A stretch of 64,000 bases of DNA from Sulfopaludibacter sp035606355 (GTDB taxonomy: Bacteria; Acidobacteriota; Terriglobia; Bryobacterales; Bryobacteraceae): contig DATNFO010000034.1 of NCBI GenBank assembly GCA_035606355.1, positions 1 through 64,000 of the forward strand. Reading direction: 5' to 3'. Each line of letters opens with the position of its first letter. Position 1 is the first letter of the stretch. This document shows, piece after piece, positions 54,111-62,888 of the stretch. The position numbers and the translations under genes were made by a program. The notes under the pieces were generated by a model. The model made no database searches. It saw only the letters and a program-made list of their open reading frames with translations, and was not told where the DNA came from.

Positions 54111-55259
54111 ATGGCGCAACGGCTAAAGACGGACTGGATTCTCTTTGCGACCGTGCTGGTGATGATGTCATTCGGCGTGCTCATGCTGTACAGCGCGTCG
54201 AGTGTGATGGCGAAGATGGACCCGCGGTTCGGATCGAGCTGGCACTTCGTGACGCGGCAGCTCGGTTGGGCCGTGGTTGCCGTGGCGGGCATGATGATCC
54301 TGAAGAGAACCGACTATCAGAAGTTCCGCAGCCCCGCCGTGGCTTTCGGCGCGATCGGAGTGGCCCTGATGCTGCTGGTCGCGGTGTATATCATCGACGC
54401 GCAGCACCATCGCTGGCTGCGCATCGGCCCCGGGGGCTTGCAACCTTCCGAACTCGCCAAGCCCGCGCTGGTGATCTTCGTCGCGTTCTTCGTAACCTGG
54501 CGCGCGCGCGCCATTAACAACGCGCGATACACGCTGATCCCCGCGGCGCTCGCCGTCGGGTTGGTCATCTTCGCAGTGGTTGTGCCGGATTTGGGCACCG
54601 CCGCCGTCCTGGCGCTCACCGCGATGGTGGTCTTCTTCGTCGCCGGCCTTCAGTTCCGCTATTGCTTCATCGTGGCAGGCGTGGCGCTGCTGGGGCTCAT
54701 CGTATCCATCTTCGCCGAGCCGTACCGGCTTGGCCGCGTGATCAAGTTCTTCGATCCCGACTTCAAGATCATTTCCAAGTTCGATCCGCAGGGAAAAATC
54801 AAGGCGCGCACCGAGCAGACGCTGCGCACGCGCGATACGAACTATCAGCTCGAACAATCGAAAATCGCCGTGGGCGCCGGCGGACCCGCGGGGGTCGGCC
54901 TGATGAATGGACACCAGAAGCTGCTGTACCTTCCGGAAGCTCATACGGACTTCATCTACGCAGTGGTCGGCGAGGAGCTGGGATTGATTGGCACGGTCGG
55001 GCTGCTGGCCGGCTTCACGATCATCTTCTGGCGCGGGCTGCGCGCCACCTGGCGAATGAATGACGATTTCGGCCGCTATCTGGCGCTGGGAGCAACCATC
55101 GTGGTGGTGGTGCAAGGCTTCGTCAACATGAGCGTGGTGCTCGGGATGGTGCCGACGAAAGGCATTCCCCTGCCGATGGTCAGCTACGGCGGCAGTTCGC
55201 TGTTGAGCACGCTCGCGCTGCTCGGAATCCTGATGAATGTGAGCGAGCATGCGGGGTAG
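54111..55259 (+). CDS. ftsW: Septal peptidoglycan glycosyltransferase FtsW
   Basis: A 382-residue SEDS-family membrane protein with about 10 helices that polymerises lipid II at the septum together with FtsI. Visible motifs: LGWAVVAVAGMMILKRTDY, RIGPGGLQPSELAKPAL, PDLGTAAVLALTAMVVF, LPEAHTDFIYAVVGEELG and KGIPLPMVSYGGSSLL. The ATG at 54111 has AAGGG and follows the murD stop directly. Confidence 0.96.
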   Translation: MAQRLKTDWILFATVLVMMSFGVLMLYSASSVMAKMDPRFGSSWHFVTRQLGWAVVAVAGMMILKRTDYQKFRSPAVAFGAIGVALMLLVAVYIIDAQHHRWLRIGPGGLQPSELAKPALVIFVAFFVTWRARAINNARYTLIPAALAVGLVIFAVVVPDLGTAAVLALTAMVVFFVAGLQFRYCFIVAGVALLGLIVSIFAEPYRLGRVIKFFDPDFKIISKFDPQGKIKARTEQTLRTRDTNYQLEQSKIAVGAGGPAGVGLMNGHQKLLYLPEAHTDFIYAVVGEELGLIGTVGLLAGFTIIFWRGLRATWRMNDDFGRYLALGATIVVVVQGFVNMSVVLGMVPTKGIPLPMVSYGGSSLLSTLALLGILMNVSEHAG

Positions 55260-55262
55260 TGT

Positions 55263-56324
55263 GTGCGGTTTCTGATGGCGGGCGGAGGCACAGGCGGCCA
55301 TGTGATCCCGGGCCTGGCAGTGGCGCGTGAGCTGCGCGCGGCCGGGCACGACGTGTTTTTTGTGGGCACGTCGCGCGGCATGGAAGCGAAACTCGTGCCC
55401 GCCGAAGGTTTCCAGTTGCAGCTCATCGAGATCGGCGGACTGAATCGCGTGGGTCTGTTGCAGAAGCTCAGCACGCTGATGCGTCTTCCGCTGACCACGG
55501 CCGGCTGTCTCGGAATGGCGGCGGGAGCCGCGGCCGTCTTCAGCATGGGCGGGTACGCCGCCGGTCCACCGGTGATGGCGGGCCTCGTTCGCCGGCGGCC
55601 GGTGGTCATTATGGAGCCGAACGCGGCGCCCGGGTTCACGAATCGTGTCATCGGCCGGTGGGTGTCGCGCGCCCTCATCTCCTTTCCGGAGACCGCAAAG
55701 TACTTTCCCGCCGGACGCACGGAAATCACCGGGCTGCCGGTCCGCGACGAATTCTTCAAGCTTCCCGAGAAGCGCCGCGGCGACATGCTGAACGTACTGA
55801 TCACGGGCGGCAGCCAGGGTTCCCGGACGTTGAATCAGGCGGCGCGCGGAAGCTGGCCGCTGCTGCGAGCGTCGGGCCTGCCCGTCCGAATCGTGCATCA
55901 GGCCGGCCGCACGGGATTCGAAGAACTGCGGGACGCCTTCGCCCAGTCGGGGCTGGACGGCGAAGTCGTTCCTTTTATTACGGACATGCCGGCCGCCTTC
56001 GCCGCTGCCGACCTGGTCATCTGTCGCGCGGGCGCTGGCGCAGTCTCGGAGCTGGCGGCGGCCGGAAAGCCTTCGGTGCTGGTGCCCTTCCCGTTCGCGG
56101 CCGACGATCATCAAACGCGCAACGCCGAAGCCATGCAGCGCGGCGGCGCGGCCCGCATGGTGCGCGACGCCGAATTCACCGGCGAGCGGATGGCCGCCAT
56201 CGTCAGGGAATTGTCCGATACGCCGGGAGCTTTGGAGCAGATGGGCTCAGCGGCCCGGCAGTTCGCCCGCCCGGGAGCGGCGCGCCGGGCAGCGGAGATC
56301 TTACAGGAGGTGGCGCGCGGCTGA
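55263..56324 (+). CDS. murG: UDP-GlcNAc:lipid I GlcNAc transferase
   Basis: A 353-residue peripheral membrane glycosyltransferase (GT28) that makes lipid II from lipid I. FLMAGGGTGGHVIPGLAVA is the acceptor-side glycine loop; MEPNAAPGFTNRV; ITGGSQGSRTLNQAA is the donor-side loop; and CRAGAGAVSELAAAGKPSVL with PFPFAADDHQTRNAE binds UDP-GlcNAc. GTG start, 3 bases after the ftsW stop. Confidence 0.97.
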   Translation: MRFLMAGGGTGGHVIPGLAVARELRAAGHDVFFVGTSRGMEAKLVPAEGFQLQLIEIGGLNRVGLLQKLSTLMRLPLTTAGCLGMAAGAAAVFSMGGYAAGPPVMAGLVRRRPVVIMEPNAAPGFTNRVIGRWVSRALISFPETAKYFPAGRTEITGLPVRDEFFKLPEKRRGDMLNVLITGGSQGSRTLNQAARGSWPLLRASGLPVRIVHQAGRTGFEELRDAFAQSGLDGEVVPFITDMPAAFAAADLVICRAGAGAVSELAAAGKPSVLVPFPFAADDHQTRNAEAMQRGGAARMVRDAEFTGERMAAIVRELSDTPGALEQMGSAARQFARPGAARRAAEILQEVARG

Positions 56325-56333
56325 CTTTTTTAA

Positions 56334-56362
56334 TTGACACCGGGGCCGCGAGCCGAAACAAT
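56334..56362 (+). promoter_or_regulatory. Internal promoter in front of murC
   Basis: In the 49-base gap after murG, a perfect TTGACA (56334-56339) and AACAAT (56357-56362; 4 of 6 to TATAAT) are 17 bases apart. It could allow murC-ftsQ-ftsA-ftsZ to be expressed apart from the upstream genes. The leader would be only a few bases long. Confidence 0.55.
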
Positions 56363-56373
56363 AGCAAAAAGAA

Positions 56374-57750
56374 ATGTTTTTTCGCCAGCAACATCTGCAT
56401 TTTACGGGGATTGGAGGAATCGGCATGAGCGGCATCGCCGAAGTGCTGCTCAACCTCGGATACCAGATCAGTGGATCCGACCTGAAGCTCTCTCCGATTA
56501 CCGAACGGCTGGCCGGCATGGGCGCCAAAATTTACGAGGGCCATAACGCGGCGAACGTCAATGGCGCGCGCGCTTTGGTCGTGAGCTCCGCGGTCGACGA
56601 GAGCAACCCCGAAGTACAGGAAGCGCGGCGGCTGCAGATCCCGGTGATCCCGCGCGGCGAGCTGCTCGCCGAGTTGATGCGCCTGAAGTTCGGGATCGCG
56701 GTGGCCGGAAGCCACGGCAAAACCACCACCACGAGCATGACCGCGACCATCCTCAGCCACGCGGGCCTCGACCCCACCGTCGTGGTGGGCGGCCGGGTCA
56801 ATACCATGGGTGGAACGAACGCGCGCATCGGCCATACCGACCTGTTTCTTGTCGAGTCCGACGAGAGCGACGGCTCCTTCCTCAAGCTGGCGCCGATTCT
56901 CGCCGTGGTCACCAATATCGACCGCGAGCATGTGGACCATTACCCGACGCTCGACGCGACCCGCGCGGCATTCCTCGAATTCTTGAACAAAGTGCCGTTT
57001 TACGGGGCCGCCATCGTCTGCCTTGACGATCCGAACGTACAGGGGCTGCTGCCGCAGATCACGCGGCGCACCATCACCTATGGCACCACCGCGCAAGCGG
57101 ACATCGAAGCCACGGAGATCGCCTGCGGCCATTTTGCCAGCGAGTTCCGGCTGCGCTATCGCACCACGGACCTGGGCCGCTTTCATCTGCGCATCCCCGG
57201 GCGGCACAACGTGCTGAACACCATGGCCGCCGTCGCCGTCGCCATGGAGCTCGGCGTTCAGGCCGATACCATCCGCGACGCTCTCGCGACTTTCAGTGGT
57301 GTGGACCGGCGTTTCCAGGTGAAAGGCATCGAGCGCGGCATCACCGTCGTGGACGATTACGGCCACCATCCCACGGAAATCCAGGCGACGCTCGAAAGCG
57401 CGCACAACTGCGGGTTCCGGCGCATCCACGTGCTCTTCCAGCCGCATCGCTACACCCGAACGTTCCACCTGATGGACGAATTCGCGCGCGCGTTCAATCA
57501 GGCCGATACGCTGTTTCTCATGGACATCTACGCGGCCTCGGAAAAGCCAATCGAGGGCGTCACCGCCGAAGCGCTTGCCGCGCGAATGCGCCAGTTCGGG
57601 CATCGCGGAGTGCAGTACGTGGGCACGATGGACCGCGGAATCGATGAGCTAGTGGGCGCGGCCGAAAGTGGCGACCTGCTATTGACTCTGGGAGCCGGCA
57701 GCATCACGCAAGCCGGCGACAAAATCCTGGAAAGGCTGCGAGCAAGCTGA
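56374..57750 (+). CDS. murC: UDP-MurNAc:L-alanine ligase
   Basis: A 458-residue Mur ligase adding L-Ala, the first stem residue. It has FTGIGGIGMSGIAEVLL at the N terminus, ATP site VAGSHGKTTTTSM, NIDREHVDHYPT and VDDYGHHPTEIQATLESA. The ATG at 56374 lacks a strong ribosome site. murB, which normally follows murC, is missing here; its product reduces UDP-GlcNAc-enolpyruvate and must be encoded elsewhere. Confidence 0.97.
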   Translation: MFFRQQHLHFTGIGGIGMSGIAEVLLNLGYQISGSDLKLSPITERLAGMGAKIYEGHNAANVNGARALVVSSAVDESNPEVQEARRLQIPVIPRGELLAELMRLKFGIAVAGSHGKTTTTSMTATILSHAGLDPTVVVGGRVNTMGGTNARIGHTDLFLVESDESDGSFLKLAPILAVVTNIDREHVDHYPTLDATRAAFLEFLNKVPFYGAAIVCLDDPNVQGLLPQITRRTITYGTTAQADIEATEIACGHFASEFRLRYRTTDLGRFHLRIPGRHNVLNTMAAVAVAMELGVQADTIRDALATFSGVDRRFQVKGIERGITVVDDYGHHPTEIQATLESAHNCGFRRIHVLFQPHRYTRTFHLMDEFARAFNQADTLFLMDIYAASEKPIEGVTAEALAARMRQFGHRGVQYVGTMDRGIDELVGAAESGDLLLTLGAGSITQAGDKILERLRAS

Positions 57751-58523
57751 TGGCGCGCGACTCCAAGAAATCGGCATCGCGGTCTCCCATACGGTGGCGT
57801 TTGTGGCTGGGCCTTTTCGGCCTCGGCTTGGTGTGCGTCTCCACCGGCATGGCAGCACTGAAGGTGCGTCACTACGTGCAGACCAACCCGCAGTTCACGC
57901 TCTCGCGATACCGCAACGGAGCGTTGACCATCGGCGGCCTGAACTACGCTTCGCGTTCCCGTGTGCTGCACGTTTTTTCCGGCGATTACGGCCACAGCAT
58001 CTTCTCCGTTCCTCTGGACGAGCGGCGCCGCAGGTTGCTGGCCATCGATTGGATTCAGGACGCGTCCGTCTCGCGCATCTGGCCGGACCGCCTGGTTGTG
58101 TCGGTGCGAGAGCGCAAGCCTGTCGCGCTGGTGGATTTCGGCATGCCGTACCTGCTGGTGGATTCCGAAGGCGTGCTGCTCGATCCGCCGGCGCAGGCGC
58201 AGTTCAACTTCCCGGTGCTCCACGGCGTTCGCGAGGAAGATCCGCAATCGGTGCGCGAGGAGCACGTCCGCGCGATGCTCCACCTGCTCGACGACATGGG
58301 TTACCAGTCGCGCGATATCTCAGAGGTCATGACGGCCGATCTCGACAACTTGCGCGTCATTGCGAAGGTGGACAATCGCGCCATCGAGCTCATTCTCGGC
58401 GATACCAATTTCGGCCGCCGCTACCAGCATTTCCTGGCGCACTATCAGGAGATCAAGAAACAGTCGCCCGACGTGAAGGTCTTCGATCTTCGCCTGGACG
58501 ATCGCATCACGGCAAAGGATTAA
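57750..58523 (+). CDS. ftsQ: Cell division protein FtsQ/DivIB
   Basis: A 257-residue protein with an N-terminal helix (LWLGLFGLGLVCVSTGMAAL) and an extracytoplasmic POTRA domain (FTLSRYRNGALTIGGLNYAS...HSIFSVPLDERRRRLLAIDWIQDASVSRIWPD) followed by the FtsQ beta domain. It bridges FtsL, FtsB and the rest of the divisome. The start overlaps the murC stop by one base (TGATG). Confidence 0.9.
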   Translation: MARDSKKSASRSPIRWRLWLGLFGLGLVCVSTGMAALKVRHYVQTNPQFTLSRYRNGALTIGGLNYASRSRVLHVFSGDYGHSIFSVPLDERRRRLLAIDWIQDASVSRIWPDRLVVSVRERKPVALVDFGMPYLLVDSEGVLLDPPAQAQFNFPVLHGVREEDPQSVREEHVRAMLHLLDDMGYQSRDISEVMTADLDNLRVIAKVDNRAIELILGDTNFGRRYQHFLAHYQEIKKQSPDVKVFDLRLDDRITAKD

Positions 58524-58530
58524 GGGGCCC

Positions 58531-59730
58531 ATGGCAGTAAAACCGATCTACGCAGCAGGACTCGACGCGGGCAGCCGCAAGACGCGCATGATGGTGTGCG
58601 TGGTAGAGCAGGGGCGCGTGCGCCTGATCGGGTGCTCGGCGGTGGAATCGCAAGGGTGGCAAAAAGGCCGCATTGGCGATCAGCAAGTGGTCGCGGATTG
58701 CATGCTCGCCGCATTGCGCGAAGCGGAAGCGACTTCCGGCGTCAGCATCGAATCGGTAACCGCCGGCATCGGCGGGCAGACGGTGCGCGGCGCAAACGCC
58801 CGCGGCGTTGTCGAACTTGGCCACGTTCGCGAGATCGACCAGCGCGACGTGAATCGCGTCGGCGATCGCGCGGCTCGCGTGCAGTTGCAGGAAGATCGCA
58901 TGGTGCTTCAGGTCTTCCCGCAGGATTTTGTGGTGGACGATCACCCCGGCCATCGCGATCCGCGCAAGATGCTGGCATCGCGGCTGGAGATCAACGTTCA
59001 CCTGGTCACCGGCTCCGTGCAGGAGCACAATTCCCTGATCGGCGCAGTGAACCAGGCGCATCTTGCCGTGGAAGAAACCGTGTTCGAAGGCCTGGCGTCG
59101 TGCTACGCGGCCGTGCAGCCGGAAGCTCGGCGCGAAGGCATCGCCGTCATCGATATCGGCGCGCATTCCACCGAGCTGGTCGTATACTACGGCGACGCGA
59201 TGGTGCTCGCGTCCACGGTCAAAGTTTCGGGCGACCACTTCACGCGCGATCTCGCCCAGGGCCTTTGCATCAGCTACGAAGACGCGGAAATCGTGAAGCT
59301 GGAATACGGGTCCGCGCTGTCCAGTGTGTGCCCGGAGAACGTGCTCGTGGAGTTGCCGACGCCGGAAGATCGCAACCAGAAACATGCGCAGCGCCGCTTC
59401 GTCAATCAGATCCTGGAAGCTCGCAGCGATGAGCTGTTTCAGTTTGTGCGCGCCGAACTGCAGCGCGTCGGCATGGATCGCGCCTTGATGGGCGGCGTAT
59501 TCCTGACCGGCGCCGCGGCCAGCCTGCCGGATCTTTGCGACGTCGCCGAGCGTGTCCTGCAATGCCGCGCGCGCTTCGGCCTCTGCGACAACATCCACCA
59601 GTTGCCCGAGTACATGAGGGATCCGGAGTGGACCACGGCGGCGGGCCTGGCCATGTATTCGGCCAACCTCAAGCTGCACGTGCAGGAACAACGTGAGAGC
59701 GCCGGCTGGCTGGGAAAAATTCTGAAGTAA
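58531..59730 (+). CDS. ftsA: Cell division protein FtsA
   Basis: A 399-residue actin-like ATPase that links FtsZ to the membrane. AGLDAGSRKTRMMVCVVEQG is the phosphate-1 motif, SVTAGIGGQTVRGANARG the conserved 1C-type region, AVIDIGAHSTELVVYY phosphate-2, and GGVFLTGAAASLPDLCDVA the adenosine motif. It ends in an amphipathic helix (SAGWLGKILK) for membrane binding. AAGGGG precedes the ATG. Confidence 0.96.
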   Translation: MAVKPIYAAGLDAGSRKTRMMVCVVEQGRVRLIGCSAVESQGWQKGRIGDQQVVADCMLAALREAEATSGVSIESVTAGIGGQTVRGANARGVVELGHVREIDQRDVNRVGDRAARVQLQEDRMVLQVFPQDFVVDDHPGHRDPRKMLASRLEINVHLVTGSVQEHNSLIGAVNQAHLAVEETVFEGLASCYAAVQPEARREGIAVIDIGAHSTELVVYYGDAMVLASTVKVSGDHFTRDLAQGLCISYEDAEIVKLEYGSALSSVCPENVLVELPTPEDRNQKHAQRRFVNQILEARSDELFQFVRAELQRVGMDRALMGGVFLTGAAASLPDLCDVAERVLQCRARFGLCDNIHQLPEYMRDPEWTTAAGLAMYSANLKLHVQEQRESAGWLGKILK

Positions 59731-59755
59731 GGGTACGGGAGCGAGGAGGAAAGCG

Positions 59756-60958
59756 ATGGCGCTGATCGATTCTGACATGGACGATCTGAAGTACGAAATT
59801 GAAGACGAAGCGCACCTGGGCACGCGCATCAAAGTAATCGGCGTAGGCGGCGGCGGTTGCAATGCGGTGGCGCGCATGGTGCAGGAGGGTTTGGAAGGCG
59901 TGCAGTTTTACGCCATGAATACGGACATGCAGGCGCTGGCCGCTTGCAACGTTCCGAACAAGCTGCAATTGGGCGAGAAGATCACGCGGGGACTCGGCGC
60001 CGGGTCCAACGCGGAAATCGGGCGCCAAGCCGCGCTTGAGAACACGGACCGCATCGTCGAGATGCTGCAGGATGCCGATATGGTCTTCGTCACCGCGGGC
60101 CTCGGCGGCGGAACGGGAACCGGGGCGGCGCCCGTGGTCGCGAATCTCTCCAAAGAGCTCGGCGCGCTGACCGTCGCGGTGGTCACCAAGCCGTTCGGCT
60201 TTGAAGGTCCCAAGCGCATGCGCATGGCCGAGGAAGGCCTCACGCGCCTCGCCAACACCGTCGATACCGTCATCACCATTCCGAATGACCGGCTGCTCGC
60301 GCTCGTGCCGCGCGGCACCAGTTTCTTCGAAGCCTTCAAGGTCGCCGACGATCTGCTGCGTCAGGCCGTCCAAGGCATCAGCGACATCATCGTAACTCCC
60401 GGCCTCATCAATCGCGATTTCTCCGACGTCAAGGCCACCATGGTCGGCATGGGCTACGCGATGCTCGGCACCGCCACCGGTCACGGCGAGAAGGCTGCCG
60501 TCGAAGCGGCCCGCCAGGCCATCAGTTGCCCGCTGCTCGAAGACTCGCGTATCGCCGGATCGCGCGGCATTCTCATCAACATCACCGGATCCAGCCGGCT
60601 TTCCCTGCACGAAGTCAACGAGGCCTGCTCCATCATTCGCGAAGCCGCCGAGTGCGACGACGTGCAGATCAATTTCGGAGTCACCCTCAACGAATCGCTC
60701 GCCGACGCCGTGAAGATCACGGTAATCGCGACCGGCTTCACGCCCGACCACGTGGTCATCCCCGAGCGGCGCACTTCAGCGACGGTGGTTCCGGTGGTGC
60801 GCGTGCAGCCGCAACTTCCCGAGCCCGAACCCGAGCCCGAACCTTTTATCGAGCCCGAGCCGGAGCCGGAACCGATGCTCGCGGAGTCCGACCCCGTCCT
60901 CGATCTGGATGACCTCGATACGCCGGCGTACTTGCGTCAGGGCCGTTTATTGAATTAA
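59756..60958 (+). CDS. ftsZ: Cell division protein FtsZ
   Basis: A 400-residue tubulin-like GTPase that forms the Z ring. The glycine-rich GTP loop GGGTGTGAAP is at 118-127; NVPNKLQLGEK and the T7 loop region (NRDFSDVKATM) are present. A Pro/Glu-rich spacer (repeated PEPEPE) leads to the C-terminal FtsA-binding peptide DDLDTPAYLRQGR. Ribosome site GAGGAGG. The gene converges on murI, and the two stop codons share 4 bases. Confidence 0.98.
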   Translation: MALIDSDMDDLKYEIEDEAHLGTRIKVIGVGGGGCNAVARMVQEGLEGVQFYAMNTDMQALAACNVPNKLQLGEKITRGLGAGSNAEIGRQAALENTDRIVEMLQDADMVFVTAGLGGGTGTGAAPVVANLSKELGALTVAVVTKPFGFEGPKRMRMAEEGLTRLANTVDTVITIPNDRLLALVPRGTSFFEAFKVADDLLRQAVQGISDIIVTPGLINRDFSDVKATMVGMGYAMLGTATGHGEKAAVEAARQAISCPLLEDSRIAGSRGILINITGSSRLSLHEVNEACSIIREAAECDDVQINFGVTLNESLADAVKITVIATGFTPDHVVIPERRTSATVVPVVRVQPQLPEPEPEPEPFIEPEPEPEPMLAESDPVLDLDDLDTPAYLRQGRLLN

Positions 60959-61791
60959 CGGCAGGCAAATTGGAGAGCGGCGGCGGGCGCGGAAATGCCC
61001 GTGCCGCTCACCGTCAGCGGCACGATCTCTCCGTCCACGCCGCCCACCTGCGCGGCCGTATGAGCAAACGCCGCGGGGTCGCCCGTCACCAGGTGAATCA
61101 CGCGGCCAAGCGCGAAGCAGCGCGGCGGCGGTTCGAATGCGGCGCTCACGGTTTCGGAAATCGCCTCCGCGCTATCCACCAACCGGACGCCATCCCCGGC
61201 GATGCGCTGAATCACGTTACGCAGCAGCGGATAATGCGTGCACCCCAGAATGAGGGCGTCGATCTCCGGACGCCCGCTCAGATAATGGCGCACCAGCAAT
61301 TCAGCCTCTTCGGATTCGGCCAGCCCTTCCTCCACGCAGTGCACCAACATAGGGCACGCCTGCGCCCAGACGTTCATGCCGCGCATTTCGAGCCGCCGCT
61401 GATACGCGCCGCTCGCGATTGTGCCTGCGGTTCCGATCACGCCGACTCGGCCCGTCCGGGTCGCGCGTGTCGCCGCTTCCACACCGGGGTCGATGACTCC
61501 CCACACCGGCACCTCGCAGCGCTCCTGCAGATTCGGCAGCGCCACCGCCGAAGCCGTGTTGCACGCGACCACCACGCCATCGACGCCCATGCCACAGAGC
61601 AGTTCGGCGATGCCCTCCGCGAATGCCCGCACCATTTCCGGCGGCTTACGGCCGTACGGAACTCGCGCCGTGTCACCGAGATAGACGAAATCCCGGTGCG
61701 GCATGCGGCGGCGCAGCGCTTTCAACACGGTAAGGCCGCCGACGCCGGAATCGAAAACTCCCAGGGCGCGATGCAGAGGTTTGGTCTTCAT
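60955..61791 (-). CDS. murI: Glutamate racemase
   Basis: A 278-residue enzyme from the ATG at 61791 (AAGGTGAGG upstream; the in-frame ATG at 61860 adds 23 residues without family similarity). It makes the D-Glu used by MurD. The Cys pair is in VVVACNTASAV and ALILGCTHYPLL, with FDSGVGGLTVLKAL at the N terminus. Placed opposite ftsZ, it is transcribed separately from the wall cluster it serves. Confidence 0.96.
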   Translation of the reverse strand: MKTKPLHRALGVFDSGVGGLTVLKALRRRMPHRDFVYLGDTARVPYGRKPPEMVRAFAEGIAELLCGMGVDGVVVACNTASAVALPNLQERCEVPVWGVIDPGVEAATRATRTGRVGVIGTAGTIASGAYQRRLEMRGMNVWAQACPMLVHCVEEGLAESEEAELLVRHYLSGRPEIDALILGCTHYPLLRNVIQRIAGDGVRLVDSAEAISETVSAAFEPPPRCFALGRVIHLVTGDPAAFAHTAAQVGGVDGEIVPLTVSGTGISAPAAALQFACR

Positions 61792-61850
61792 CCTCACCTT
61801 CCGAGAGCACGTACCGGGCCATTCGCCGCGTGCGATAATCGGGGTTCCGA

Positions 61851-62093
61851 ATGAAAGCACGCGTCTTCGTCACCTTCAAATCCACCGTCCTGGATCCGCA
61901 GGGGCAAACGGTCTGCTCGGCGCTGCACAGCCTCGGGCACGCCTCGATCGCTGCCGTGCGTCAGGGCAAATTCTTCGACATCACGCTCGCCGACGGCATC
62001 TCGCGAGAGCAGGCGCAAAAGGAAATCGAAACCATCGCGCATGACGTGCTGGCGAACCCGGTGATCGAAGAATACCGGGTCGAGATCGAGTAG
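61851..62093 (+). CDS. purS: Phosphoribosylformylglycinamidine synthase subunit PurS
   Basis: An 80-residue subunit (ARVFVTFKSTVLDPQGQTVC, then RQGKFFDITLADGIS). It bridges PurQ and PurL in purine biosynthesis, passing ammonia for FGAM formation. The usual partner genes purQ and purL are not adjacent; the next gene downstream is on the opposite strand. The gene diverges from murI, with a 59-base shared region between the two starts. Confidence 0.93.
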   Translation: MKARVFVTFKSTVLDPQGQTVCSALHSLGHASIAAVRQGKFFDITLADGISREQAQKEIETIAHDVLANPVIEEYRVEIE

Positions 62094-62096
62094 CGC

Positions 62097-62864
62097 CTAC
62101 CGGCACACCGAAGCATCGATATTATCCGCGAGTCCGCGCGTCACCGCCGTCGTCTTGCGCGTGGCAAGATCGAACACCACCAACTGAGCCACCCACTCCT
62201 CGTGCTTCGGCGACCACGGCAACCGCGCGGTATCCCTGGGCGTCGAGTAGAAGATCGCATCCCGGCCCGGCACCCAGCCCGCGCTGTTTCCGCTGCCCGC
62301 CGCGATCGCCTCCTTCCCGCCGGCATCCACAACGAAGTAATCCGACCGTGGCGACGTGCTGTTCGTCTCCCACCCGGTCTTCTGCACGAGCAGCCATCTG
62401 CCGTCCGGCGACCATTCGAGCGCCGGCATTCCCGTATCGTGCTCCCCCACCTTCACGGTCGTGATCCTGCGGCCGCCCTCGGTAAGTGTCACCGAATTTC
62501 CCGACCCGCACGCACGCAGCGTCCCAACCGCCGCGCAGTCCATCGCGCGCGCCGTCTCACCCGGTGCTCGCGCGGACACCACACGTTCCACCCCGTGGTC
62601 GAACTCCCACGTTTTGGCCGTGTCCTGCCACGCTTCCGGCGACACGAACCGGATCCGCCCGCCTGTTTTGCACGAGGGCTCGAAATGGTCGCGCGCCGAG
62701 TGCGTCAACTGCCGCAGAGAACCGTTCGCCGGGGTCCATGACCAGATCTCGAAATAACTCCGCCCGCGCTCCTGGTACACGCGACGGGAAAACACCACGT
62801 CCGCCGCACAGGCGTACGTTACTGTCAGTACGCACGCACAAGCGACGCGCCAGGGTAAGTTCAT
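62097..62864 (-). CDS. Secreted WD40/TolB-like beta-propeller protein
   Basis: A 255-residue exported protein from the ATG at 62864 (signal NLPWRVACACVLTVTYACAA). Repeats of beta-propeller type include WSWTPANGSLRQLTHS, ALEWSPDGRWLLVQ and FDLATRKTTAVTRGLADNI. Such TolB-like blades are common in Acidobacteria. It is short for a full propeller, about four blades, so it may dimerise. Function unknown. It diverges from glmS by 24 bases. Confidence 0.75.
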   Translation of the reverse strand: MNLPWRVACACVLTVTYACAADVVFSRRVYQERGRSYFEIWSWTPANGSLRQLTHSARDHFEPSCKTGGRIRFVSPEAWQDTAKTWEFDHGVERVVSARAPGETARAMDCAAVGTLRACGSGNSVTLTEGGRRITTVKVGEHDTGMPALEWSPDGRWLLVQKTGWETNSTSPRSDYFVVDAGGKEAIAAGSGNSAGWVPGRDAIFYSTPRDTARLPWSPKHEEWVAQLVVFDLATRKTTAVTRGLADNIDASVCR

Positions 62865-62875
62865 TCGGCTGCCCA

Positions 62876-62881
62876 TATAAT
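62876..62881 (+). promoter_or_regulatory. Minus-10 hexamer directly before glmS
   Basis: A perfect TATAAT lies 7 bases before the glmS ATG. No good minus-35 is visible at 16-18 bases. If used, transcription would start at or next to the ATG, giving a leaderless mRNA; no ribosome site is seen there. Confidence 0.4.
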
Positions 62882-62888
62882 GGAATGC

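Noticed and set aside
62865..62888. glmS ribozyme upstream of glmS
   Set aside because: Only 24 bases separate glmS from the divergent gene, too short for the ribozyme, which is about 150 bases or more and sits in the leader.
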